A stretch of DNA of 64,000 nt, from positions 58,933,491 to 58,997,490 of the forward strand of contig OX104130.1 of assembly GCA_944470555.2 (NCBI GenBank), given 5' to 3'. The stretch's first letter is position 1; every line of letters starts with the position of its first letter. The position numbers and the translations under genes are program-made. This stretch comes from Heterobilharzia americana. Its lineage: Eukaryota; Platyhelminthes; Trematoda; Strigeidida; Schistosomatidae. Of this stretch, positions 49,561 through 60,220 are shown in pieces. The notes below the pieces were generated by a model. That model was not told the DNA's origin and ran no database searches. It saw only the letters and a list, made by a program, of their open reading frames with translations.

Positions 49561-49735
49561 TGGCTAGTAATGGAATCCAGAAAAAGCATTTCGTCTTACT
49601 TGAGACTCGTCAGCTGAATGTGCCTGCTGTCTAGTCAGCAGTGTTGTTCCCACTAGGACTCATACCCAAGACCAATTATTTCAAACGCAAGAGCCTTGTT
49701 CGCTGAGCTACCGAGTCACAATGCCCACTTCTTGT
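49561..49735 (-). mobile_element. SM-alpha-like SINE, sense to the host gene
   Basis: On the minus strand the tRNA-like head (CTCGGTAGCTCAGCGAACAA, diverged box B GGGTATGAGTCC) leads into the body and a hammerhead ending GGATTCCATTACTAGCCA. The element is complete from head to tail and lies in the host intron in the transcribed orientation. Confidence 0.75.
49568..49632 (-). ncRNA. Hammerhead ribozyme with intact core and compensated stem II
   Basis: CTGACGA and GAAA are both intact. Stem II is GTCT/AGAC around CAAGTA: relative to the usual GUCC/GGAC both sides of one pair have changed, keeping full pairing. The cleavage triplet is UUU, which is allowed but weak, and stem III is poor. The inner stem I pairs (TCAG with CTGG) but the outer part does not. 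Slow cleavage is possible at best. Confidence 0.55.
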
Positions 49736-52700
49736 AATTAATACGAGTAATGAGATATAACCTAGAATCATGTAAAACAATTAACGATGTGATTTTATCT
49801 ATAATGGCTACCAAGAATATATCAGAAATAAATGCTTTGATTTGTTATCAGTCAAGCTATTCAGAAAGTAGGAAAAGGAGGTGCTGAATTCACCCATAGA
49901 TCCCAAATGCCAGATGACGTCAGCTGCAAGCAGTTGACCACTTTAACAGGTATGCCATTTTCGCGTTTGTTGACAACCACTAAACACCATGTGATTTCAA
50001 CAGGCTTTTTGTTTCCCAACCGGAGACTAGTTCTTACATTTAAGCAGTGAAGCTATCTATATTCGTACTAATGGACATTACACCAGAGGTTATTTGTGCT
50101 TTGTCAATAGCACGGTCAAGTGTAGAATAAATGTCTGCAAATTAAATGGAAAGTGTCGTAAATTTTACCACTTTCAATTTACATAATATTAATTCGTTTT
50201 TTTCACTCTGTCTACACTAAGCGCTTCTAAGTTTCTAGGTTTGGAGAGATGAAAAACATTTCGATACACAGTGAAATATATTAGATTGCAGAAGCTGATC
50301 GGCAGCATGCCCTGGATCCAGGTTTTTGCCTGTTGGCAATCATCAGCAAAACTTTCTGGCAGCCATAGGAATTTCAGTATTCACTTGGTGACTCAACTCT
50401 GCGTTGCTAAATGCTGAATTCAGAGACTTGACCACTGTTATTCAGACCTGAATAACTACTCTGACTGGGAAAAATGACTAGTTATTTCATTAGTTGCTCC
50501 CATAACCTCTTTAACTTTCCTCAGTCCAGTACTTATCCCACTTTTTCTGCGTACACCGTACTGTTATCGTTGTCATGAGACTCTGTAGGCATGTATTACT
50601 TGGCTGTGATATATCTAGCTTTAGTCTCGTGTGTTGAAGATTCTACAAAACACGAGTTTCACGAAGATTAAAAAGTGCTCTGAAGATGAATAACAACAAG
50701 AACCAAGTATGGGTGGATTAAGATCTATTGATGATTAATGCAAAACATGAAACAACGAAAACCTTGCACAACGGTATCATATCGATGAATATAGTGATCA
50801 TTTTGCAAATCTGACTGAAAATTTCAACTTGGAACAGTACAATGTAGGTAAGCTGGTTAAAAATTCACAAGCGATTCGTCACTACGTCTCTAGTTTAGTT
50901 TGAGGAATTGAAGTATGTTGTCCTTAAAGAGATGCATTTTATTAGTTGAACATTACAAAGCTCATCGACAGAAACCCTATAAACACTGAAAGTTTGTCTA
51001 GTTTATTTGAGATGTTAATGTGTCCTTAAGATTGGCCGTTATTACAAAGCTTCGTGTTATCATATGCCAAATAATTCATCTAGTCATTTTAAATTTCGGT
51101 CACATTTTTGTTTAATTTTGGACCAGATGACAATACTACGACTGGTACTTATATGTGGGCTATTTTTCTAACGCTTTTGGTTAAAATGTTATTAAAGCCA
51201 GGAGAATAAGATAAAGACATCTTAGAATTTGTAACCTCGTTATCTGGAAATTATTACTACTCCAATATACTAGTCATATGAAGGCGTTCAAATCCTCATG
51301 TATAAATTCAACTTCTCTTTTTTTCAAATAGACCAAGCATTCTAATCTCTAGGCTTGAATCCGTTAATATTATACTCTCAGTATGCTGTAAAATTTGCTA
51401 ACATTTCTTTCGATGCCTTCAAATTTCACTCTTCGTTGATAAAAATTAGCTGAAACATTCACTGTAAATCCATGTGTTTTTGCTTTTATTTTAAAGTAAA
51501 AGTATGCTTAGATTGCTTCAATTATTTGAAGTGAAGTGGACAAGTGATGGTGAACCCACTGAATGACAAGGCTAAAGTTGATGATAAAAATAACTGTCTC
51601 AAACGTAACTTCCAATCTTCCATCATGCGAACTGTCTATTGATATCCTATGAGAAAAAATTTATGTAATTACTTTCATCCCATATCCGTAAATGTACAGG
51701 AGTTTGTTACCAAGGCAATGATTTTGGAACAGCTTGTTTCTTCATATAATATTGAACTGGGTGCTGATTCAGTGCTTATCGGTAACTGACTGGATCGGTA
51801 ATTTTTCAGAATTCTAATAGAAAATTGTGAATAGTTGGGTCATTAAAATCAGGTATCAGGACAAATGTTGGTTAGTGATGTTATTTGGTATCCTCAAAAT
51901 GTCATGAATGGAATTAGTCTTGAACTTGTAACGTCTTTACTACTAGCTTTACAGATAAATTAATCAATTCAGAGGAATGAAAGCCATAAATTACATCATT
52001 CAGCTACCATTTGAAGAAAAGAAAAATAAGTACAATTTCTCGACAAAAGTTTTTCATCTCCGTATAAATATGTTGTAATGAAATAAACAAACGATATCAT
52101 TTGTAATGAAATGACAAAATCGAATAACCCAGTATAGTAGAATCTTTTGGTGGTCATTAAAAAAATCACCCGAAGCGTGAATGAACGTGATATAATATTC
52201 TACGAATTACCAGCATGCAGTTTTATGAGGTTTCTTTAAAATACCCTATTTTTTAGTAAGCGTTGGTATTCTCATTATGTTACCATACGTTTTAAGCGGA
52301 GAGATAAAATAATTTATGAATATTTTAAATATGACCAACTAAATCGTCTCTGATGTAATGTAAGATCATTAAAAAACTCGATAACCTACTTATTATTCCT
52401 TCTCACCCTGTAATTTGTACATACCTCGCTTCTATTTTATTGTTTTGATGCCTGTAATTAAAATGATTATCCCCATGGTAGTCGCATATTATTTTTAATA
52501 TGGACAAGGATTATAAAAACAAGATAGTTAAGTGTCGAAGATAGCTTGTGTAAAGTTTACTTTTGTATGCACAGACTTATCCCATCTTTATTTATTTGTA
52601 TTCAGATAGAAATTAATGCATATTTTGCATCTCTAGGGAGGCATGCACCCGCTCCAATCCAATGATTCAACTGTCACACTTACTAGTAAATATTCTTTTC

Positions 52701-52771
52701 TTTTGCTATTTGTAAAGATTAACTGCCTGTAGGTAATATTGCTAATATGCATTAGGATAATTCACTTGGTT

Positions 52772-52940
52772 GTGGCTAGCACAGGAATCTAGGAAGTGCA
52801 TTTCGTTCTACTTGGGACTCGTCAGCTGGAATTTCCTGCACTCCAATGAGTGATATTGTTCTCACTAAGACTCGAACCTCGTATCCATCGCTTCCAACAC
52901 TGAAGTATCATCCATTAGGCCACTAGGTCGGACATTTTGA
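52772..52940 (-). mobile_element. SM-alpha-like SINE, left half of a head-to-head pair
   Basis: On the minus strand the head has box A-like AGTGGCCTAATGGATGATA and box B GGTTCGAGTCTTAG, then the body and hammerhead. It shares the unusual stem III sequence GCACTTCCT with its partner at 53 kb, so the two are closer to each other than to other copies. Confidence 0.78.
52780..52845 (-). ncRNA. Hammerhead ribozyme, core intact, sense to the host gene
   Basis: CTGACGA, GAAA and a UUC triplet are present (CGAAATGCACTTCCTAG). Stem II GUCC/GAAC has one mismatch, and inner stem I (CCAG with CTAG) has another. The outer stem I can pair (GCAGG with CCTGT). Weak activity is plausible. Confidence 0.5.
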
Positions 52941-52994
52941 TCCTATATAAAAACGGAGAATAACAAGTATATCAGCAAATAGTGATAACTAATG

Positions 52995-53215
52995 CCCGTT
53001 GTAGAAGAGGTGGCTATCGTGCCAGGTTCGAATCCCAGTGGTAACAACAGCACTCACTGGGGTTCATGCACATCCGGCTGACGAGTCCCAAGTAGGACGA
53101 AACGCACTTCCTGGATTTCTGTGCTAGTCACGACCAAGCAAATTATCATAATAAATATTTAGGCAACATCGAGGCATCCACATTGGAGCACATATGGCAC
53201 TACACGCTGAGCAAC
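52995..53215 (+). mobile_element. SM-alpha-like SINE, right half of a head-to-head pair
   Basis: The head keeps a good box B (GGTTCGAATCCCAG) but most of the box A half is deleted. The body, hammerhead and following linker (GAGGCATCCACATTGGAGCA) are present. With the copy at 52772-52940 it forms an imperfect palindrome whose outer ends (CTTGGTTGTGGCTAGCAC and the inverse) also match. Confidence 0.78.
53063..53126 (+). ncRNA. Best-preserved hammerhead ribozyme in the window
   Basis: All core boxes are intact: CTGACGA, stem II GTCC-CAAGTA-GGAC with four perfect pairs, then GAAA and a UUC cleavage triplet (cut expected after 53110). Stem I pairs fully in its inner half (CCGG with CTGG) and outer half (GCACA with TGTGC). 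They flank an internal loop where schistosome hammerheads make their tertiary contact with the stem II loop. Stem III is very short (A-U, then a C/U mismatch), as in natural SM-alpha ribozymes that work best as dimers. It is antisense to the host gene. Confidence 0.75.
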
Positions 53216-54224
53216 TTGGCCTAGTATTGAAACGGAAAATTACAAATATAACAATCAGTCACTGTATAGTTATTTTTCAAAGAATAAAGCTTAAAGATGC
53301 AGAATAGGCAAACAGTAAGAGGAATTTATAAGGTTTTCATGACCAGTTCACTTAATAATCACTTTCAATTTCATAATTCGATACACAATATTTCTAGCCA
53401 TAGTAACAACATAATGGTTGAGTTGGTATATCATAAAATTTCTCTACGCTTCTGAACGCTATTCATCTAACTTTACTGATATTTTGGAGTAAGTTATTTT
53501 TAGCGTAAGAGAAAGACTTATTACAAATATGTTGAGTTTAATATCATGTTACAAAGTTTAAGATTTTTCTACCATACTTGTCAACACAGTATGCAGAAAA
53601 AGACTTTAAAGTAGGCTTTGTTAGTTTCTATGCAATCATCTTAGTAACTGGCGTTTTTTACTACTGACGTTTTGATTCTGCATCCTGACTTTTATTTATA
53701 GGCTGTTCATGCATCTGAAACTCACTCCGTTTTACATTTTTTCTAGTGTCTAAAATGTATTCGTATGAAATTATGACAGTTAGATCTAAGGTAGAATAAG
53801 ACATACATAATTTTATTGGCATACTTTATGTGAAGATTCTATAAGTAGAGTTTTCAACACTATTGTTAAGATGTTTATTTCATTTATCACTGACTTTCTA
53901 TCTTATTTCAATGACACAAATTGTCGTTGACTGCTAGACTGAAATGTTCACGTTAAATGGCTTTCAAAAATTGTACATAAGAATTTAAACAATACTGAAT
54001 CAAAACGATAAACTAGAGTAGTTGTTCTAGTGAATCATAAAAATGAAATATGACAGAAATTAAAAAGTAACAGTTTTTCCTAGTCTATTCCATAAACTCA
54101 TCTGTATAACTATAGATCATAGAAACCTTAAACTAAATTATTTTCAGATTAGTCTTCATACTTTTATAGAATAGGGTTGGCCAATTGACTGACATTACTT
54201 AGATAATATAATTAGATGTAGATT

Positions 54225-54285
54225 ATCAGAAAAATGTGACGTATTAGCGCTATACATTTTGAACAAGATGATCACACATTTACTT
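54225..54285 (+). repeat. Partial third copy of the 40 kb inverted-repeat arm
   Basis: GTATTAGCGCTATACATTTT then GAACAAGATGATCACACAT matches the 39957-40110 arm, so that arm is a dispersed repeat and not a local fold. Confidence 0.55.
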
Positions 54286-56094
54286 GTGATTGCTTAGATT
54301 GGCTATTTACAGAATCAAGTTTTCCGTATCAAGGTATGTATATCGTTTAAAAGAATATAACATGTATACTTGGTGGCTATAATTATCAAATTCAGAGAAA
54401 TAAAATATCATTTACTTGAATGGTAATAACCTATCATATAAAGTTCAGAAAGGATGAAAAATTGTAGAATAACGACAATAATATTAATTATTATAGTAGT
54501 CTGTAAAAAGAATAAGCAATTTCGGTTGCCTCTAAAAGATATTTACTTTTTATATGTAAAATCATACATCTAAACCGTAAATTATATGACTAGTTTTCAA
54601 CTACTGAGTGTTTACGTATTGTCTTCAGTTGGTGGGGAATCTTCACAATCTATAGGCATATCATTGGTCAGTCAGTATTGAAATAGGGCATTTAGTTAAA
54701 ATGAAAAGATTAAAGTGAAACAAATTAACAATAATCAGTAATATGAGATAAAATGTTTTAAACATATTGTTTGACTTTTTGGTATTCATTATCCAAAAGA
54801 AACTGATCAAATTGTGTCAAACCTTTCAGGTACAGACAATGTACGTTCCCTCAGGTACAACTTCACAGTTTTTCATAATTATTTAAAGTTATTTTCTTCA
54901 ATGTTTTAGAAAATTGTTGTAGTTCTTAGCGTTTTTCCTTCTGAAGTCTAAGTTTATTTAGTATAGCATTTCAAATAACCAGTATGTTCGAATATTGTCA
55001 ACGTTTTCTACTGCCTGAAAATCATTTTATTTTTCTGGAAGAATAAATGAATTATTTTTTGTAGATGTATAATTTGTTCATAAATGAAAATTAATCAAGT
55101 TCAGTGTTTTGAAAGTATGGAATTTGTTCTCGGACAAACGTCTTACATGATTATATCACCTTTAAATATATTTAATGCATATCCTTAATTGAATGAAAGC
55201 AAATTATGTTCATGTTTGGATAAATTATCCGTTCTAAGCTGAGAATTATTGTTACCACTGAAACATTGAGTATTTTTTTTCTTATATTTCTAGTATTTAC
55301 ATTGACAATTTCAGTATATTCCATGAAAGATCGATTTTTACAAATATTAACCAAAAATTGTTTTTTCCAGTTTGTAATTGAGATTGAAATACTGTTAACA
55401 CTACGTCATATTTTCTACAGATTGGAGTACACATCATCCGCATAAAAGAAACTATGCAATGAAAAAAATGAAACAAGCATCACCCTAATCACTTATTACA
55501 AGTGAAAAATACTTTTAAGTAATGTCGGTGACTAGACCTAAGAGTTGTTCTTTGTTCTTTAGAAAAGAAAAGAGTCACCGATTAGAAAATCAGACGTCTT
55601 TATTTTGATACACTAGTCTGAAATACTATCATGGTTTAGACAGAAGCCTAAGTGAAGGTAAAATTTAAGCAAAGAGAACATTTTCTTTACTGTAACTCAC
55701 TTTTTCCTTTACACTTCAATCGACAATACATTCCTCACTTATAACCAGCACTTAACACTGTTGAGTCCATCATTGTATTTTCGAAACAAACTAAAACCTT
55801 AATAACTAAGTTTCAATATATTATCTGTATCTGTAGTAGATCCTGACATACTTCTGTCAACATTTATAGGTCTTCCACCTGTTAGGTATTACACTTCATT
55901 TAAGTTCAAGGTACATGTTGTCCCATTCACCTGCCACACAATATGTTTGATTGAACGTTTTTCACTTATTTCTTAGTTTAAAACTTAACCACCTATTATG
56001 AGCTTTCATTGCGAATAGCTTTAGCAAATAGAACGTATGCTTTGAGATTCATTCTCATCAGAATTTGTCAACAACTTAGATAACATATGATGAA

Positions 56095-56240
56095 TGGTGG
56101 CTAGCAGTGAAGTTTAGAAAGCGAGTTTCCCCGGTAAGTAATATTTTTCTCACTAAAATTCAAATCCATAACCCATCGTTTAGATACTAGGATGTTATCT
56201 GCTAAGCAATCAAGTCACCATAGTCACTCCCTGGAAAGTG
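56095..56240 (-). mobile_element. SM-alpha-like SINE with hammerhead core deleted
   Basis: The tip (GTGGCTAGCAGTGAAGTTTA, plus strand as given) and tRNA-like head are recognisable. The region between the GAAA box and stem I is deleted (AAGCGAGTTTCC joined to the body), so there is no ribozyme. Confidence 0.6.
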
Positions 56241-57284
56241 AACAACGTGCATTTAGCTGTTGTGATTCCTAAACATCAGTATTTCCGGAATCAAATTAAA
56301 GTTTCATATTCTAATGATAAAAGAAATTTATGACATCGTTGTGTATCGGTTTGTCATTCCAATATAACAACTTTTAAAATGCATCCAGTTGAAATTGGAA
56401 TGCCTAAAGTTTTATAAGTTATTGGAAAGTTTTTACTTTCAAAATATTTTCTGTATACCTTGTCATCAAACTCATGCACTATTTGGTTCTATGAACAAGT
56501 ATCTAGAGTAAACTCAGAAAACATAAGGAATTAAAATTCTTACTCCATTGAGGTCACCAAAATGTCTACTATAATGCATTTTCTCAATAATCAAATAAAT
56601 AAAATTTGTACACTTAAATCTGACTTGTCCAATTATAAAATGCTTCAACGATTTATTTGCTGACGATAAGAATGCTCTATATGAGATTTCTAACACTTTT
56701 TGAATAAGATGGGGATTAAATAAGTGGGATCTTAGGTTAAAAAGTACACAGCTAGAAATCTAAAATTGTCTTACGTCTAGTGTAATTCATGTGAAACAGC
56801 TTGGAATAATTACCACAAGTAGTCTCATAGAACTAAGGAACTCAATGCATGGTGTCTACTAGCAAATTGTCAGAAAGTTATATGGAATAAAATGGGATGA
56901 ACCTCCTGCAAAACACAACTTTTTTTTCACATTATCAATTACCAAACAACAGTGATCAGCAAACAGGAATCTTTTCATAACTCCCCTTCTTAGGTGTACA
57001 GTTATGTAGTCCTTTGAAGGCATCATATAAAAGGCCAGCATGAGGCAAGTATTAATTCCACTTTTTAATAAAACATACTGGACTGCGCATGGGACGATGG
57101 AAAGCGTGATACAGGAGACAGAAGGTCAATCTTGCGTAACTAAAATATCCAGACATAACATAGTGCGTGGAGCTCATATGTGTTCATTATTTCACTAAGA
57201 TGAAGTTGAACTGTGGCAAGTGTAATGGAAGTTGACTGGAAAGAAAACCATACAGCACAAGTCAGAAAGGTGTAAAAGTAAGCC

Positions 57285-57476
57285 TATAGTAAAAAAAAGG
57301 GGCTTACACACAGTTGGCTTTACTTTCTGTGAACTGCAAGATATTCTGCTGTACGAAAACATAATCGAAGTCCTTTTCAAGCTGTTTGGTCTCACTCAGT
57401 TTGAAAGGGACTTCGTACAACAGAATATCTAGCGGTTCACAGAAATGAAAGTCAACTGTGGGCCTAAGCGCCTTTT
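57285..57476. repeat. Inverted repeat at the broken end of a PLE fragment
   Basis: The left arm (GGGGCTTACACACAGTTGGC through CTGCTGTACGAA) and right arm (TTCGTACAACAGAATATCTA through GGGCCTAAGCGCC) are about 65-70 bases each, with a 60-base spacer. The right arm runs straight into the PLE RT frame at 57464. An inverted local duplication at the end of an element is the simplest reading. Confidence 0.75.
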
Positions 57477-57925
57477 GTTACCGTAGAGTATAGTTTTTGC
57501 GTATGGTTGAAAAGTGTTCTTACGAGACGTTTTTCGCAAGTTATTGGGTAGAAGCTATTGCATTTTAAATAAAGTCCACTCTCTGTGTCTTTCTGACGAA
57601 TGTATATATAAATCCATCCGTCTGTATGACGCTGTGGGCCGAGGTTTAGGAAGTGAAACTTATTGTCTTGTCCAGTTTCTATTGTGAATGTTATATTACG
57701 GTGCGCTTCAATAGAAGTGTTCAATAAATGAGAGACATGTTCACCATTATCACATACAATGAATGGGTCGTCAATATACCTCAGGTAGAATGCTGTTTGA
57801 TCTACTGGACATTTTAGTTTTGTCTGTTCTAGACTCCCCATGAAGATATCAGTGAAGATCGGACCCAGTTGGCTGCTCATAGTGACTCCATCGATTTGAC
57901 GGTGAAGGGTGTTATTACCTTCCAT
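57464..57925 (-). mobile_element. Penelope-like element fragment: RT with intact YIDD box
   Basis: An uninterrupted frame of 153 codons reads DGVTMSSQLGPIFTDIFMG, then FYLRYIDDPFIVCDNGEHVS with both catalytic aspartates, then NITFTIETGQDNKFHFLNLG. These are consecutive motifs of a Penelope-type RT. It ends at a stop inside the flanking inverted repeat. It lies 280 bases downstream of the cadherin exon's donor, sense to the host gene. It is a fragment, but less decayed than most PLE copies here. Confidence 0.82.
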
Positions 57926-58200
57926 CTCAATTAGTAAAAAATTTGTCGATTATATAAAGTACGTTGTATAACATGTTATTCATTTATAGGTTGCCAAGCA
58001 GCTGGGGAGGATCCACGAAAGATATGCACGCTAATTTTGCTGCTGTTATTCTCCTTGCTTTATTTACTTACTGAAGTAAACCCCGAAAAATCCCCTTGGT
58101 CTGAGGTCAGTTATCGAAAAGGTGATCAACGTAAGCTAAAGTAACTTATCAACCAAATTCTAGAGTTAAATAGTGAAATCTATGAAGATTTACTACCTAC

Positions 58201-59416
58201 CTGCTTTTTTATCTTGATTTTTAAACCATGTCACTCTTCGACGTACCAGGCAGACAAGCACTAACGTTGCTACAAGAACCAATGCAAATATAAGCGAAAG
58301 ACTAATGATCATGATATCATTGGTTGAATAGTTAAGGACCTTATAGTTTTGTGTATTACTTAGCAAATTTCCATAGGGCAAAGCTGTTGGTTTGCGATAA
58401 AAACTGTTATCTTTAATTCCTTGTAAAGAAGTTAAATCACTTTGAATTTTGTCATGATGAGTTTGTGCTGCAGATGTTGGTGATGCCATCGACGATGATG
58501 CCGCCAAAATGTTTGGAAAACTTATGATATGATTAAGTAAGCTAGACTGTGATTGTTTATTTTCTAGACTGTGTATATCATTTCCTTTGTTATTCTGTAT
58601 AATAATTTTCAGATTGTTATATAATGTGCATCTTGGTTTCGGATCTTTCCCATGATCACATGCTTCTAAGGTTAGTATATGCATACTAGATTTCTGCAGG
58701 AGATTTAAAACGTCCAATCTTTCATCTAATGATGAGTCTGATAGTGAATTATATGATTCATTGGCATTGTTGCTATTCTTTTGAGTAACAGGATTTGAAA
58801 GATACAACAATCCACTGGTTGAATCAAGGCCAAATAAACCATAATTATTTCCAGCCAAAATATTATAACTAATTAAACCATTATCGCCATCATCTTTATC
58901 ATAGGCTTGTATATAGGCCAGTTTATAACCCGTAATTGTTTGATCGATAGCAATAGCTAGGGTGCTAGCTGTTGAATTTGGACTAATAAACACTGGCCAG
59001 TTATCATTGACATCATCTACAATCACTGTAATTGTCGATGTACCAGTATACTGGGTATTTATTGACGACAGAGTTGAATTGATACCATTATTACTACCAA
59101 TACCGATACCGTTACCTTTTTCCGTCGATCTTGTGCTTGTATCTTTAACTAACACACGAAATACATATTGAGATTTTTCTTCACGATCTAATGACTGACG
59201 AATTCTAATGATACCGGTAATTTTATCAATTGTAAAGTTGTCTGATTCTTGATCATCAGTAAAACTATATTCCAATGGACCGTACACGGATGAATCTAAA
59301 TCTGTTGCAGAAACATGTCCAACAGTTGAACTACGTGGCTGATTCTCTTGAATATGAAAAGTATAATCATTCTGTGAGAAAACTGGTCCATTGTCATTGA
59401 GGTCATTGACGATTAT
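58201..59416 (-). CDS. Protocadherin-like receptor, exon with two cadherin repeats, transmembrane helix and start of tail
   Basis: This exon encodes the membrane-proximal part of a calcium-dependent adhesion receptor. It opens after an AG acceptor with the end of one cadherin repeat (VNDLNDNGPVF). It continues with a repeat bearing the LDRE motif (SLDREEKSQY). A second linker (VDDVNDNWPVF) leads to a last repeat with DKDDGDNG and a divergent membrane-proximal end containing two cysteines. A hydrophobic helix of about 25 residues (MIISLSLIFALVLVATLVLV) is followed by a basic stop-transfer stretch (RRR). The exon holds 405 codons plus one base, so it ends in phase 1 at an AG|GTAGGT donor. There is no start methionine here; the signal peptide and distal repeats must lie upstream beyond 64000. 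The repeat signatures make the cadherin call secure. The protocadherin subtype is inferred from the large single exon and the low-complexity tail. Confidence 0.9.
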
Positions 59417-60154
59417 CTAAATTGACATAAAATAATAGGGTTATGTTCGTGTTGCAATTTACAGATATTTTCTTTACTGATTACTAAACAGGTCAATAAT
59501 TTAGATATGATTTTATGCAGATGACTAAACACGCAGCAATACTATTCATTAACAGAACCATTTGAAAAAACAACCTTATTATCTAATAGGCTGTACAAAT
59601 ATATGTAATTTAGTTACTTTGTTTTCCAGTAAACCTCGAAGGAATTAAGTGCATTTTAAGCTTGTTGCTTAAAATTGAACGGTGATAAAGTTATAGATCC
59701 ATTGCAGTCAGGACTGTAAAATGCATTTTCCATGTAAACGTTTAAAAAAAGTATCGTCAGTATAACAACCTGATATAACTGAACTTGCTCACATGATCGA
59801 TACGTTTTGTATAAATAAGCAGTTTGATGACTGTGGCTACATTACACTTTGAATGAAGTTTGTTTTGCTCAATTTTTATCAAAACTGTTAGGTTTGTAAT
59901 AGGAGGAATCGAAATCTTATAGCTGTTAGTTCACAAGCCTCATTTTATTTCACTTATTTAGGCACTTTCATTGGTCGAAAACTTCAGAATCTATGGTCAA
60001 TGTTTGTCTCTCCTTAAAGGTGAGCAGATCACTAACTAATTAAATTTGGTGACAAAAATGTTTTCACTCAAAATCACACAGTCAGACATGACCTAAAAGT
60101 ATCATCAACTAACTGGTTTTTGTATATTAGGTTGTTCGTTTGATATTTTACACA

Positions 60155-60200
60155 GTGAAACATTATTATATACTGGATGACGTTTCGAAAAGAATTTATT
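60155..60200 (-). repeat. PLE-terminus-like motif copy
   Basis: The minus strand reads TTCGAAACGTCATCCAGTAT followed by ATAATAATGTTTCACTGTGT. It is the cleanest copy of the seven-copy motif. No PLE coding sequence is attached. Confidence 0.5.
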
Positions 60201-60220
60201 GTTCATATTCATTGCCTATA

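Larger units (their letters stand above)
22484..58200 (-). other. Giant intron of the protocadherin-like gene, filled with retroelements
   Basis: The interval is bounded by a GT donor next to 58201 and an AG acceptor next to 22483 in matching phase 1. It contains three of the four LINE copies, several PLE fragments and most hammerhead SINEs, which are listed separately. I read no recognisable structure in about 22484-23100, 24850-25795, 25930-27030, 35000-37100, 40430-42050, 45820-46380, 47570-49550, 49740-52765, 53220-54220, 54290-56090 and 56250-57190. These stretches are AT-rich with only short chance reading frames. An unseen small exon inside this interval cannot be excluded. Confidence 0.6.
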
